DNA of 64,000 nucleotides from the NCBI GenBank assembly GCA_964550345.1, contig CAZJYZ010000006.1, forward strand, positions 28,350 through 92,349. The letters are read 5' to 3'. The DNA comes from JAAEUB01 sp964550345. Lineage in GTDB: Bacteria; Pseudomonadota; Alphaproteobacteria; Rhodobacterales; Rhodobacteraceae. The notes below the pieces were generated by a model. The model had not been told where the DNA came from. It searched no databases and was given only the letters and a program-made list of their open reading frames with translations. Shown piece by piece: positions 25,163 through 34,796 of the stretch. Made by a program: the position numbers and the translations under genes. Numbering within the stretch: position 1 is the first letter of the stretch; each line of letters begins with the position of its first letter.

Positions 25163-26503
25163 ATGGACCTGATTGGATTTATACCGCAATTCAACTCGTT
25201 AGCGTTGACTTTGGTGGCGTTTCTTGTGTCGTTGACGGTGATTGTCGCGGTGCATGAATATGGTCATTACATCATTGGGCGATGGACCGGTATCAAGGCA
25301 GATGTGTTTTCAATTGGCATCGGCCCGGTTCTGACATCCAAGGTCGACAAACATGGCACACGCTGGCAGATCGCTGCCCTGCCAGTAGGGGGGTATGTCA
25401 AGTTTCGTGGTGACGCAAATGCTGCTTCTGCCGGGGTCGATGACGAGGCAATGCAAGGCCTCAGCCCGCAAGAACGTCGTGCGACCATGCCCGGCGCCCC
25501 TGTCTGGGCGCGTGCTGCTACTGTCGCTGCCGGCCCGGCTTTCAATTTCGTCCTGTCAATAATGGTGTTTGCCGTGTTTTTCATGGTCACGGGCGTTGCC
25601 ACCGACCCGCTGACCGTGGCTTCGATGCCTGAAATTGATGGCTATGAGGAAACCCTGCAGGCAGGGGATGAAATTCTGGCAATTGACGGCATGGAAACGC
25701 CGAAACTGGAGGAAATTCCCGATTTCGTCGATGCCCTGGCTGATAAAAGCCCTATGCGATATCTGGTGCGCCGCGACGGGCAGGAATTGACGGTTGAGGC
25801 ATTACACCCCTTCCCGGCGATCGTGCAGGGCGTCAGCCCGGCATCGGCTGCCGAAGATGCGGGCCTTGCCGAGGGTGACCTGATCACAGCGGTCGATGGC
25901 ACGGACATTACCAGCTTCTTTACCCTTCAGGGATTAACCGAACAAAGTGAAGGGGCCGAGATGGCCCTTTCGGTGCTGCGAAGTGGCGATACCCTGTCTT
26001 TCAATCTGACACCGCGTCAGGTGGATCTGCCAACAGCGGATGGCGGGTTTGAAACCCGCTACCTGATCGGTATTCGTGGCGGTTATCTGTTTGAGCCTGC
26101 CACCCGCACCCCGGGCGTGTTGGAAAGTCTGGGTCAGGGGGTCACACAGACCAAATTTATCATTACCGCGTCCATCTCAGGGCTTTACCATATGGTGAAA
26201 GGCTCAATCTCCAGCTGTAACCTGCGCGGCCCGATTGGCATCGCGCAAACTTCGGGGCAGGCGGCGTCACAGGGACTGGACAATTTCATCTGGTTCATCG
26301 CGGTTCTGTCCACGGCGGTGGGTCTGTTGAACCTGTTTCCGATTCCGATCCTGGATGGCGGCCATCTGGTGTTTCATGGTTGGGAGGCTATTACCGGAAA
26401 GCCGCCCGCAGAATGGGCTTTGCGCATCCTGATGACTATCGGCCTGGTACTGGTTGTGGGGCTGATGGTATTCGGGCTGACCAACGATTTGTTCTGCCCC
26501 TGA
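25163..26503 (+). CDS. rseP: Site-2 zinc metalloprotease RseP
   Basis: A 446-residue inner-membrane protease that cleaves anti-sigma factors and remnant signal peptides. The zinc site HEYGH is at 31-35 in the first transmembrane helix, two PDZ domains follow (about 125-290), and the second metal motif NLFPIPILDGGH is near residue 395. The start at 25163 follows AGAGGGGG by 7 bp. It lies next to bamA, as is common in proteobacteria. Confidence 0.95.
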   Translation: MDLIGFIPQFNSLALTLVAFLVSLTVIVAVHEYGHYIIGRWTGIKADVFSIGIGPVLTSKVDKHGTRWQIAALPVGGYVKFRGDANAASAGVDDEAMQGLSPQERRATMPGAPVWARAATVAAGPAFNFVLSIMVFAVFFMVTGVATDPLTVASMPEIDGYEETLQAGDEILAIDGMETPKLEEIPDFVDALADKSPMRYLVRRDGQELTVEALHPFPAIVQGVSPASAAEDAGLAEGDLITAVDGTDITSFFTLQGLTEQSEGAEMALSVLRSGDTLSFNLTPRQVDLPTADGGFETRYLIGIRGGYLFEPATRTPGVLESLGQGVTQTKFIITASISGLYHMVKGSISSCNLRGPIGIAQTSGQAASQGLDNFIWFIAVLSTAVGLLNLFPIPILDGGHLVFHGWEAITGKPPAEWALRILMTIGLVLVVGLMVFGLTNDLFCP

Positions 26504-26668
26504 CGACCCTGTCATTTGCGGAAATGCAGAGGGGTTTTGTCGCTGACGTGGCCCAACCCGCTGGAATCCATGCTGTTCTGCCCTAAAAATGTCATAATTA
26601 GGCTGATCTGCTGCCTTATTATCCCTTTAGCCACAGGGCAACGGAAATAAAAAACGGGACGGATACAA

Positions 26669-26800
26669 ATGGAACATATTCAACACGGTTATCGCGGGTT
26701 GTCGCTTTTGGTCGATGTGAACTGGGACCGGCTGTTCTATATCGGATCGGTTGCCCTTGCATTGGGTGCCGGAGCCTATCTGGGCACACAGATTATCTGA
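26669..26800 (+). CDS. 43-aa membrane protein of unknown function
   Basis: The frame reads MEHIQHGYRGLSLLVDVNWD, then RLFYIGSVALALGAGAYLG and TQII. It has a polar start, VNWDRLFY and a single transmembrane helix. The type resembles small proteins found near rseP-bamA in this group, which I recognise only by shape. It is followed by a terminator and the bamA promoter. Confidence 0.65.
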   Translation: MEHIQHGYRGLSLLVDVNWDRLFYIGSVALALGAGAYLGTQII

Positions 26801-26865
26801 GGCTTCTGACGCCCTGAACCAATACTTTTTGCAAGCAGGACTTGGTATCTGTCCCCGGGTCCAAA

Positions 26866-26889
26866 GAAACGCTCCTTCGGGGGCGTTTC
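26866..26889 (+). terminator. Intrinsic terminator before bamA
   Basis: GAAACGC and GCGTTTC pair around a GC-rich loop, followed by GCTCTTTG. It separates the 43-aa gene and rseP from bamA. Confidence 0.6.
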
Positions 26890-26894
26890 GCTCT

Positions 26895-26923
26895 TTGACA
26901 AGCCCATTCAGACCAAGTACTTA
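26895..26923 (+). promoter_or_regulatory. Candidate bamA promoter
   Basis: TTGACA (26895-26900), a 17-bp spacer and TACTTA (26918-26923) give a consensus-like -35 and a weaker -10, about 36 bp before the bamA start and directly after the terminator hairpin. Confidence 0.5.
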
Positions 26924-26959
26924 ACTAGGTACTGGGATGTCTGAACGAAAGAACACAAT

Positions 26960-29371
26960 ATGGGCGATTTTGAGGGGCGTGACACACGCAGCCGTATAAC
27001 GGGCTTTTTTGGGTGTCGGCATGGGGTCAAAGCAGCTATTCAGCGCTTAGTTATTGTTGTTTTTCTTGCCCTTACAAGCGTTGCGGTCTTGGCACCGCAA
27101 ACTGCTTATGCACAATCTTATACTTTTACTAGCATTCAAATTGAAGGAAATCAGCGGATCACGGCGGCGACGATCCTGTCCTATTTGGGAATCGCCAAGG
27201 GTGAAACCGTATCTGCGCCTGAGTTGAATGACGGCTATCAGCGACTTGTTGCCTCTTCCTTGTTCGAAAAAGTTGAAATTTTCCCGCGCGGCCGGCTTCT
27301 GGTTGTCCGGGTGCAGGAATATCCCACGATTAACCGCGTTTCCATCGAAGGTAACAAACGCATCAAGGACGATATACTTACCCCGCTTCTGCAAAGCCGC
27401 GAGCGCCATGTCTTTAGCCCAACGGCCGCCGAAGTTGATGCCGCGACCATTGTCGAGGTTTATCAGGCTCAAGGCCGTCTGTCGGTTATGGTGGAGCCAA
27501 AAATCATCCGTCGCTCGAACAACCGGGTTGATCTGGTATTTGAGGTTACCGAAAGCCGGAATACGGAAGTTGAACGGCTTTCCTTTGTGGGCAACCGTAA
27601 CTTCTCGGACAGCCGATTGCGCCGGGTTCTTGAAACCAAGCAGGCGGGAATATTAAGGGTCTTCGTGAAGGCGGATACCTTTGCGCCGGATCGTATCGAA
27701 TTCGACAAACAGGTGTTGCGCGACTTTTATCATTCGCGCGGCTATGTGGATTTTCAGACACTCAGTGTAGCGTCAGAACTCTCGCGCGAACGCGACGGCA
27801 TGTTCATCACCTTCACAGTGCGTGAAGGCCAGCAGTTCAAGTTTGGCGAGATTACCACGACATCTGATTTGCCGGACGTGGATGCAGATGAGTTCCACAA
27901 GGTTTCAAAGCTACGCAGCGGCACGGTTTATAATCCGGCAATTCTGGAAAACACCATCGCGCGGATGGAACGTCTGGCGCTGCAACAGGGTCTGAACTTT
28001 GTTCGGGTTGAGCCGCGCATCACCCGTAATGACCGGGCGCAGACGCTGGATGTCGAGCTGGTTTTGATGCGCGGAGAGCGTATCATTGTCGAGCGCATTG
28101 ACATTGAGGGCAACGCTACCACTCTGGACCGCGTTGTGCGCAGCCAGTTCCGTATTGTTGAAGGCGACCCCTTTAATCCACGCGAAATACGCGCAGCGGC
28201 GGAACGTATCCGCGCCATGGCCTTTTTCGCTTCTGCCGATGTACAGGCGCGCGAGGGGTCTGCGCCGGGTAATGTGATTATTGACGTTGATGTGGAAGAA
28301 GCCCCAACCGGCTCCTTCGCTTTTGGCGGGGTGTACAGCCTTGAACAGGGCTTTGGCCTGAACCTGTCCTATAGTGAACGCAACCTTCTGGGCCGTGGTC
28401 AATTTCTCAGCCTGTCGCTGGTGACAGGTTCCGATAATGGAGCTTTCGATTTCAGATTTGCCGAGCCGCGCTTCATGGGTCGTGACCTGCGGTTGGGTAT
28501 CGACATGAATTACACGCAATCAACACAAGCCGATGAGTTCTACGATACACAAGTCGCCAATATCCGACCCTCTCTGGGATTCCCGATCAGTGAGAATGGC
28601 CGCGCGCAGGTGCGGGTATTTGGTGGCGGGGCAAATATCCTGAATGTTGCTGATGATGGCAATGGCACGCCGGGCGATGCCGGTGATGCTTCGGCAATCT
28701 TCTTCAAGGAAGCGGCGCGTGGCACTCAGATTGGTGCCGGTGTCGGATTTGGCTATAGTTTCGACAACCGCCGTTCGGGTCTTGAGCCGGATACAAGTAT
28801 CGGTTTCGATTTCAACGCTGATTTTGGTGGTTTCGGGGCCGACTACAATTACGCCAAGACAACGGCGACGGCCAATGCCAAAACCCTTATACTTAATGAT
28901 CAGGTTACCTTGCGTGCAACGGTCGAGGGCGGTGCCCTTGTCAGCCTGAATGGCGCGTCGTCGCGGGTTACGGACCGCTTCGTTTTAGGGCCGTCCCTGC
29001 TTAGGGGCTTTGCTGTAAACGGGGTTGGACCACGCGATCTGGGCACAGCAGACGGCACCTATACCGGGGACGCGCTGGGTGGCAATATGTATGCCGTTGC
29101 GCGGCTCGAGGCCGAGTTCCCGCTGGGTTTGCCAGAGGAATACGGGGTTTCCGGCGGTTTGTTCTTCGATGCGGGTTCGATCTGGGGGTTGGACGACACG
29201 GTCGGTACCTTGCCGATAGATGATGCAGCATATTTGCGCTCGGTCATCGGGGCGAGCCTGTTCTGGGATACCCCCATCGGGCCGCTGCGGTTCAACTTCA
29301 CCAGAGCGATCCAAAAGCAGACCTATGATGTGGAAAATAACTTCGAGTTTACGATCTCGTCACAGTTCTAA
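26960..29371 (+). CDS. bamA: Outer-membrane protein assembly factor BamA
   Basis: An 803-residue Omp85 protein that folds and inserts barrels in the outer membrane. It has an N-terminal signal (ending AYAQS, about residue 53), five POTRA repeats (about 55-455; for example IQIEGNQRI and VSIEGNKRIKDD) and a C-terminal 16-strand barrel ending in FTISSQF with the terminal phenylalanine. The start at 26960 leaves an unusually long polar leader before the signal; an internal start is possible. Confidence 0.96.
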   Translation: MGDFEGRDTRSRITGFFGCRHGVKAAIQRLVIVVFLALTSVAVLAPQTAYAQSYTFTSIQIEGNQRITAATILSYLGIAKGETVSAPELNDGYQRLVASSLFEKVEIFPRGRLLVVRVQEYPTINRVSIEGNKRIKDDILTPLLQSRERHVFSPTAAEVDAATIVEVYQAQGRLSVMVEPKIIRRSNNRVDLVFEVTESRNTEVERLSFVGNRNFSDSRLRRVLETKQAGILRVFVKADTFAPDRIEFDKQVLRDFYHSRGYVDFQTLSVASELSRERDGMFITFTVREGQQFKFGEITTTSDLPDVDADEFHKVSKLRSGTVYNPAILENTIARMERLALQQGLNFVRVEPRITRNDRAQTLDVELVLMRGERIIVERIDIEGNATTLDRVVRSQFRIVEGDPFNPREIRAAAERIRAMAFFASADVQAREGSAPGNVIIDVDVEEAPTGSFAFGGVYSLEQGFGLNLSYSERNLLGRGQFLSLSLVTGSDNGAFDFRFAEPRFMGRDLRLGIDMNYTQSTQADEFYDTQVANIRPSLGFPISENGRAQVRVFGGGANILNVADDGNGTPGDAGDASAIFFKEAARGTQIGAGVGFGYSFDNRRSGLEPDTSIGFDFNADFGGFGADYNYAKTTATANAKTLILNDQVTLRATVEGGALVSLNGASSRVTDRFVLGPSLLRGFAVNGVGPRDLGTADGTYTGDALGGNMYAVARLEAEFPLGLPEEYGVSGGLFFDAGSIWGLDDTVGTLPIDDAAYLRSVIGASLFWDTPIGPLRFNFTRAIQKQTYDVENNFEFTISSQF

Positions 29372-29372
29372 G

Positions 29373-29993
29373 ATGGGTTCGCCAAGTTTGGCAGCAAAGC
29401 TGGCGCGTATCGGGCTGGCTTTGTTACCCGCGCTGATGCCGATCAAAGCTCTGGCGCAGGATACCGGGCAGCAGTTCGGCCAGGAATTTGGACAGGTAGT
29501 CTCCACAATTCTGGTGGTCGATCGCGAAAAACTGTTTGTAGAGAGCGCTTTTGGTAAAAGCATCACCACCTTTCTGACGGCAGAGCGTTCCCGGCTTGAG
29601 GCGGAAACCCGGCAGATCGAAGCAGAGTTGGAGGTCGAGGAACAGGCCTTGACCGAAATACGCGATAGTCTTTCACCAGAAGAATTTCGCGCGCAAGCTG
29701 ACGCTTTTGATGCGCGGGTCCAGACACTTAGGGAAGAACGCGACATAGCGCAGGAGCAACTCAGGCTTCAGATCGAAAAAGCCCAACTGAATTTTTTGGA
29801 GCAGGTCACACCAATTCTGGCTGTATTAATGCAGGAGGCCGGGGCCAGCGTGCTGGTCGACCGGCGGGTTGTTCTGATTTCAGCCGCCAGTATCGATATT
29901 ACCGCTGAAGCGATCTCCCGAATTGATGCGGCCTTTGCCGAGGCTAGTGGCGGGTCAGGGCAAACCACCCCTGATGCCACAAATGGTGAATAG
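29373..29993 (+). CDS. skp: OmpH/Skp periplasmic chaperone
   Basis: A 206-residue protein with a signal peptide (to about ALAQ) and a long coiled-coil region (ERSRLEAETRQIEAELEVEE, then LRDIAQE-like heptads at about 75-150), the Skp/OmpH shape. It carries unfolded barrels to BamA. The start at 29373 lies 1 bp after the bamA stop; the frame extending upstream inside bamA is not used. Confidence 0.88.
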   Translation: MGSPSLAAKLARIGLALLPALMPIKALAQDTGQQFGQEFGQVVSTILVVDREKLFVESAFGKSITTFLTAERSRLEAETRQIEAELEVEEQALTEIRDSLSPEEFRAQADAFDARVQTLREERDIAQEQLRLQIEKAQLNFLEQVTPILAVLMQEAGASVLVDRRVVLISAASIDITAEAISRIDAAFAEASGGSGQTTPDATNGE

Positions 29994-30117
29994 CGGGGGG
30001 CATGGGCAGGTGAGGGCCTGTATCATTGCCTTAATATGACGGTCGCTTTGATATTGCCCGGCGGTAGTATGATTGCTACCTAAGGGGCTGAAATCTCAGC
30101 GGCAAAGGGCCAAAACA

Positions 30118-30582
30118 ATGAACGATGTACCGCAAAGCGCCGATATCCATTTGATCCAGCGCTGCATTCCGCACCGCTATCCTTTCCTGTTGATCGACAA
30201 AGTTGAGAACATTGTGCCGGATACCAGCGCGGTAGGTATCAAGAATGTCACCTTTAACGAGCCGCATTTTCAGGGTCATTTCCCGTCGCAGCCAATTATG
30301 CCAGGTGTGACGATTATTGAAGCGATGGCACAGACAAGTGCGGTGATGGTAATGCTTTCGCAGAACCTGATAGACAGTAATGCGCTGGTCTATTTCATGG
30401 GCATCGACAAGGCTAAATTCCGCCGCAAAGTGGTGCCGGGCGATGTGCTGGAGCTGCATGTCACGACTTTACGTGGCGGTGCCAGGGTGCAGAAATTCGA
30501 AGGCCGGGCACTTGTCGGCGGCGAATTGGCGGCTCAGGCCGAGTTTACCGCCATGCTTGACACCAGCAGCGGGCAGGGCTGA
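30118..30582 (+). CDS. fabZ: 3-hydroxyacyl-ACP dehydratase FabZ
   Basis: A 154-residue hot-dog-fold dehydratase of type II fatty acid synthesis. The catalytic histidine is in HFQGHFPSQPIMPG and the glutamate in TIIEAMAQ. The start is the ATG at 30118 (MNDVPQSADIHLIQRCIPHR). It lies directly before lpxA, sharing the 3-hydroxyacyl-ACP pool. No lpxD lies between skp and fabZ, unlike the enterobacterial order. Confidence 0.96.
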   Translation: MNDVPQSADIHLIQRCIPHRYPFLLIDKVENIVPDTSAVGIKNVTFNEPHFQGHFPSQPIMPGVTIIEAMAQTSAVMVMLSQNLIDSNALVYFMGIDKAKFRRKVVPGDVLELHVTTLRGGARVQKFEGRALVGGELAAQAEFTAMLDTSSGQG

Positions 30583-30584
30583 TC

Positions 30585-31379
30585 GTGCCAATAGATGCGA
30601 GTGCAGATATCCACCCCAGCGCCCATGTGGAAGAGGGTGCCGTAATTGGCGCCGGGGTGCAGGTTGGGGCGTTCAGCCTGATCGGTGCCGGGGTTACCCT
30701 TGGCGATGGGGTCGAGATCCGGTCGCATGTCGTCATCACCGGTAATACTGAGATTGGCGCTGAAACTACCGTGTTCCCTTTTGCCGTGTTGGGGGAGGTC
30801 CCGCAGGATCTGAAGTTTTCAGGCGAAGAAACCCGTCTGGTCATAGGGGCGCGCAACCGAATTCGTGAACATGTCACCATGAATACAGGCACCTCAGGCG
30901 GCGGTGGCGTCACCCGGATCGGTGATGACGGGCTGTTCATGGCGGGCTGCCACGTCGCCCATGATTGCCAGATCGGCAATAACGTGATCGTGGTTAACAG
31001 CGCCGCTCTGGCAGGGCACTGCGTGCTGGAGGACGATGTCATTGTTGGCGGATTGGTCGGTGTTCACCAATTCGTGCGTATTGGTCGCGGTGCCATTATC
31101 GGGGCCTTGTCGATGGTAACGGCGGATGTGGTGCCGCATGGTTTGGTACAGGCGCCGCGCGGAGGGCTGGACGGGCTGAACCTGGTGGGGCTCAAGCGGC
31201 GCGGGGTGGCCCGCAAAGATATCACCGCGCTCAGGGCAGCAATGATGGCATTGAAGGATGGGGATGGCTCGTTTCAGGACCGTGCCGCGCGGTTATGTGA
31301 AGAAAGCGACAGTGACTATGTGCGCGAAATGGCGGATTTCATCCTGTCAGGCAGTGACAGGGGTTTTCTTACCCCATAG
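30585..31379 (+). CDS. lpxA: UDP-N-acetylglucosamine acyltransferase
   Basis: First enzyme of lipid A synthesis: a trimeric left-handed beta-helix acyltransferase of 264 residues. It has hexapeptide repeats to about residue 190, the catalytic histidine in GCHVAHDCQIG, and a C-terminal helical domain. The start is GTG at 30585, 2 bp after the fabZ stop. Confidence 0.95.
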   Translation: MPIDASADIHPSAHVEEGAVIGAGVQVGAFSLIGAGVTLGDGVEIRSHVVITGNTEIGAETTVFPFAVLGEVPQDLKFSGEETRLVIGARNRIREHVTMNTGTSGGGGVTRIGDDGLFMAGCHVAHDCQIGNNVIVVNSAALAGHCVLEDDVIVGGLVGVHQFVRIGRGAIIGALSMVTADVVPHGLVQAPRGGLDGLNLVGLKRRGVARKDITALRAAMMALKDGDGSFQDRAARLCEESDSDYVREMADFILSGSDRGFLTP

Positions 31380-31471
31380 GCCTTGGCGCTATTAATTTGT
31401 GTCGCTGCGCGACGCATTATTCTTTATTGGCGTGCTGTTGACTGGGTACGCAAATCCGAAGAGGCCGTAAT

Positions 31472-32275
31472 ATGTCGCAGGAATTGGCAATCATTGCAGG
31501 GCAGGGGCAATTGCCGCGGGAGCTTGCAAAAGCCTGTCCCGGTGCGCTTTACGTCACATTTGAGGGTGCCAGCGACGTGGAAGTTCCACAGGGGCGTCAT
31601 CTGAGCGTCAGATTGGAGCATCTTGGTGCCTTGTTTGACAGGATGCGTGAAGACCGCATTAAAAAGGTGGTATTTGCCGGTAAGATTACGCGACAGGATC
31701 TTGATCCGGCTGCATTTGACATTGTTGGGCGCGAGGTGTGGCCACGATTAATACAAGCGATGGGCAAGGGGGATGCTGGCCTTCTGAGCGAAATAATCGC
31801 AGTTTTCGAAGAACAGGGTTTTGAGATTATTGGCGCGCATGAGGCTGCTCCTGCCCTGTTGGCAGCGCCGGAAATGACGTGTGGTGGAAAGATGGACACG
31901 CATGCAGACGCGGATGCCGCCCGTGGACTGGAAGCTTTAGCGACGCTGAGCCCGCTTGATATGGGGCAGGGCGTGGTGGTGGAAGGCGGTTTGGTGCTTG
32001 GGGTCGAGACCCTGCAAGGCACCGACGCCATGTTGGAATATGTGGCCGCTACCCCAAAAGAATTGCGTCGCGGTCGGGGCGTTTTTGTCAAAACCGCCAA
32101 GGCCGGGCAGGACCTGCGTGCAGATATGCCTGCGATCGGGCCTGAAACCATCCGTCTTGTCGCTGCGGCCGGGTTGGCCGGGCTGTTCATCGAGGCAGGA
32201 CGCGTGTTGGTGCTGGACAGGGGCGAAGTGGCGCGACTTGTCGATGCGCTGGGGCTGTCTCTGGTGGTGCGCTGA
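31472..32275 (+). CDS. lpxI: UDP-2,3-diacylglucosamine pyrophosphatase LpxI
   Basis: A 267-residue DUF1009 protein that replaces LpxH in many alphaproteobacteria, making lipid X from UDP-2,3-diacylglucosamine. The pattern IIAGQGQLPRELA, KKVVFAGKITRQDL and the C-terminal DMPAIGPETI region are typical. It overlaps the lpxB start by 1 bp and lies 92 bp after lpxA. Confidence 0.92.
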   Translation: MSQELAIIAGQGQLPRELAKACPGALYVTFEGASDVEVPQGRHLSVRLEHLGALFDRMREDRIKKVVFAGKITRQDLDPAAFDIVGREVWPRLIQAMGKGDAGLLSEIIAVFEEQGFEIIGAHEAAPALLAAPEMTCGGKMDTHADADAARGLEALATLSPLDMGQGVVVEGGLVLGVETLQGTDAMLEYVAATPKELRRGRGVFVKTAKAGQDLRADMPAIGPETIRLVAAAGLAGLFIEAGRVLVLDRGEVARLVDALGLSLVVR

Positions 32276-33429
32276 TGCGGGTCTTTGTGATTGCTGGCGA
32301 AGCCTCGGGCGACAAGCTGGGGGCGGCTTTAATGGCCGGGCTGCAGGAACTGGTGCCAGAGGTCACATTTCGCGGTATCGGCGGCATGGAGATGTCAGGG
32401 GCGGGTCTTGAGAGCCTGTTCCCCATGGAAGAATTATCCCTGATGGGGATTGTTGAGATCCTGCCAAAATACTTCCACCTGAAACGCCGCATCCGTGAAA
32501 CGGCAGCCGATGTACTGGCCTGGCAACCCGACGTGGTGGTCACCATTGATGCCCCGGATTTTAACCTGCGGGTGGCAAAGCTGATCAAAGCGCAAAGCGA
32601 CATTAAGGTTGTGCATTACGTAGCCCCCTCGGTCTGGGCGTGGCGGCCGGGCCGGGCTGCCAAAATGGCGCCCGTGGTAGATCATGTTCTGGCCCTGCTA
32701 CCCTTTGAGCCTACATACATGCAGGCGGCAGGGATGGGGGCGAGTTTTGTAGGCCACCCGGTTGTGGCCGAAAAAATCGCCAGTGACGCCGAGGCTGCTG
32801 AATTTCGCACCAAAGAGGGCATTGGGGATGCGCCGTTGCTGATGGTCCTGCCCGGTTCACGCAAGGGTGAAATTACGCGAATAGGCCCGGTTCTGGGCGA
32901 TGTGGTGCAGCGGGTTGTAAGCGAAAATTCGGGCATGCGCATCGTGGTGCCGGTGGCGCCGGGAAAAGCGCAGATGGTGGCTGACATAACAAAAGACTGG
33001 GCTGGGGTGCCGATACTGGTTGCACCGGATGATACGAGCGGGCGGCAGGCGGCGTTCAAGGCGGCGGATGTGGCGCTGGCAGCCTCGGGCACCGTGGCTC
33101 TGGAATTGGCTGCAAACAGCACGCCGATGGTGATCGCCTATGACTTCAACCCACTGACCCGCGCCATCCTGAAACGCATGTTGATCACCGATAGCGTCAA
33201 TCTGGTAAATCTGGTCAGTGAAAGCCGCGTCGTGCCGGAATTCCTCAATGAAGATTGTCGGGCGGAAAAGATTGCGCCTGCGGTATCGGCATTGATGACG
33301 CATCCGGATCTGCAGGCAGATGCGATGTCCATGACCATGCAGCGACTGGGGCTGGGGGGCGAAGCGCCGGGATTGAGGGCGGCCAGAGCGGTGCGTGCGG
33401 TCGTCACCGACAGGGCTTCCAGCAACTAA
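32275..33429 (+). CDS. lpxB: Lipid-A-disaccharide synthase
   Basis: A GT19 glycosyltransferase of 384 residues that joins lipid X and UDP-2,3-diacylglucosamine. It begins with VFVIAGEASGDKLGAALM and carries HYVAPSVWAWRPGRAAKM and LPGSRKGEI. It is the last gene of the cluster; the convergent mnmA follows after about 100 bp. Confidence 0.96.
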   Translation: MRVFVIAGEASGDKLGAALMAGLQELVPEVTFRGIGGMEMSGAGLESLFPMEELSLMGIVEILPKYFHLKRRIRETAADVLAWQPDVVVTIDAPDFNLRVAKLIKAQSDIKVVHYVAPSVWAWRPGRAAKMAPVVDHVLALLPFEPTYMQAAGMGASFVGHPVVAEKIASDAEAAEFRTKEGIGDAPLLMVLPGSRKGEITRIGPVLGDVVQRVVSENSGMRIVVPVAPGKAQMVADITKDWAGVPILVAPDDTSGRQAAFKAADVALAASGTVALELAANSTPMVIAYDFNPLTRAILKRMLITDSVNLVNLVSESRVVPEFLNEDCRAEKIAPAVSALMTHPDLQADAMSMTMQRLGLGGEAPGLRAARAVRAVVTDRASSN

Positions 33430-33532
33430 GCGCGATCAGATTGAGTGGCTGCACCACACATTTTTAGTTTATTGGCGCATGACACAGATGTTGCGGCGCA
33501 AACTTTCAGGTGGGGCCTTTCAGGCCGTCACC

Positions 33533-34672
33533 TTATTTGATCCAGCCACCGCCATATACCCGTCCGCCTTGCGGGTCATAAAAGACACAGGCCTGCCCCG
33601 GGCTGACGCCTTCTTCTGGTGTCAGCAATTCCACCTCGGCCGTGTTTTCCCCTGTCGGGCGGATGATGGCCGGATGTGGGGGGCGGGTCGAGCGGACTTT
33701 GACCGAAAGCTGCCACTCACTTTGTGCGCTAAAAGGCCCATCCCCCAGCCAGTTGATCCCGGACACAAGGATGGTTTTCTTAGCCAGCGCCTCTTTCGGA
33801 CCGACAACGACCTGTTTGGCGGCAACATCCAGCTGAACCACGTAAAGCGGTTCGGCCAGCCCGCCTATGCCCAGACCTCGTCGCTGCCCGACCGTGTAAT
33901 GTATGACGCCCTCGTGGTGGCCCCGTACACGGCCTTCCAGATCGACAATCTCGCCAGGCTCGGCCGCACCGGGGCGCAGTTTTTCGATAATGCCAGCGTA
34001 GTTCCCGTCTGGCACAAAGCAGATATCCTGACTATCCGGTTTATCGGCCACATCCAGCCCGTATTTATGCGCCAGAGCCCGGGTCTCGGCCTTGGTGGTC
34101 AGATGCCCCAGAGGGAAACGCAGGTAGTCCAGCTGCTCAGGCGTGGTGGAAAACAGGAAATAGCTTTGATCGCGCGTCGGGTCTGCAGCCATGTGTAATT
34201 CAGGGCCAGCCTTGCCGGTGATTCGTTGCACATAATGCCCCGTTGCCATGCAATCGGCCCCTAAATCGCGAGCAGTGCCTAGAAGATCCTGAAATTTTAC
34301 CCGTTCATTACAGCGAATGCACGGCACCGGAGTTGCCCCGGCGAGGTAGCTGTCGGCAAATTCTTCGATCACGCTTTCCTGGAATATATTTTCGTAATCC
34401 AGAACGTAATGGGGAAAGCCCAGCTCCTCGGCAACGCGGCGGGCGTCGTGAATATCAACCCCAGCGCAGCAAGCCCCTTTTTTGGCAAGTGCTGCCCCAT
34501 GGTCGTATAGCTGCAAGGTTACGCCGATCACGTCATAACCCTGATCTGCCAACAGGGCCGCCACTACGGACGAATCAACTCCGCCCGACATGGCAACAAC
34601 CACGCGGGTTTCGGCCGGGCTTTTTGCAAAGCCCAGCGAGTTTAAAGCTGGTGCGGACGCGTCGGGGGCCAT
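33533..34672 (-). CDS. mnmA: tRNA-specific 2-thiouridylase MnmA
   Basis: Makes the 2-thio group of uridine 34 in tRNAs for Lys, Glu and Gln. The ATP-PPase motif VAMSGGVDSS is near residue 24, with cysteines in PCIRCNE and GQACVFYDP as catalytic and persulfide residues. The start at 34672 (MAPDASAPAL) has GGAAGG upstream; the frame reaching to 34741 has no better signal. It depends on sulfur from a cysteine desulfurase, and two lie at 51-58 kb. Confidence 0.94.
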   Translation of the reverse strand: MAPDASAPALNSLGFAKSPAETRVVVAMSGGVDSSVVAALLADQGYDVIGVTLQLYDHGAALAKKGACCAGVDIHDARRVAEELGFPHYVLDYENIFQESVIEEFADSYLAGATPVPCIRCNERVKFQDLLGTARDLGADCMATGHYVQRITGKAGPELHMAADPTRDQSYFLFSTTPEQLDYLRFPLGHLTTKAETRALAHKYGLDVADKPDSQDICFVPDGNYAGIIEKLRPGAAEPGEIVDLEGRVRGHHEGVIHYTVGQRRGLGIGGLAEPLYVVQLDVAAKQVVVGPKEALAKKTILVSGINWLGDGPFSAQSEWQLSVKVRSTRPPHPAIIRPTGENTAEVELLTPEEGVSPGQACVFYDPQGGRVYGGGWIK

Positions 34673-34796
34673 GTTTTTAACCTTCCAGGGAACATTGCGG
34701 AATATAGGAAAATTCGAAATAACAACAAGACCCGGCTTCACTTATCTTTAAGTGACAGAGGGCATGATGGGGCCAAATTGACACAAGGGAAGCCCC

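Noticed and set aside
29220..29372. Longer Skp start inside bamA
   Set aside because: These 51 codons lie in a different frame inside the bamA barrel region; the signal peptide begins at 29373.
33395..34198. 267-codon plus-strand frame opposite mnmA
   Set aside because: Antisense to mnmA, without recognisable motif; mnmA has catalytic motifs and a ribosome site.
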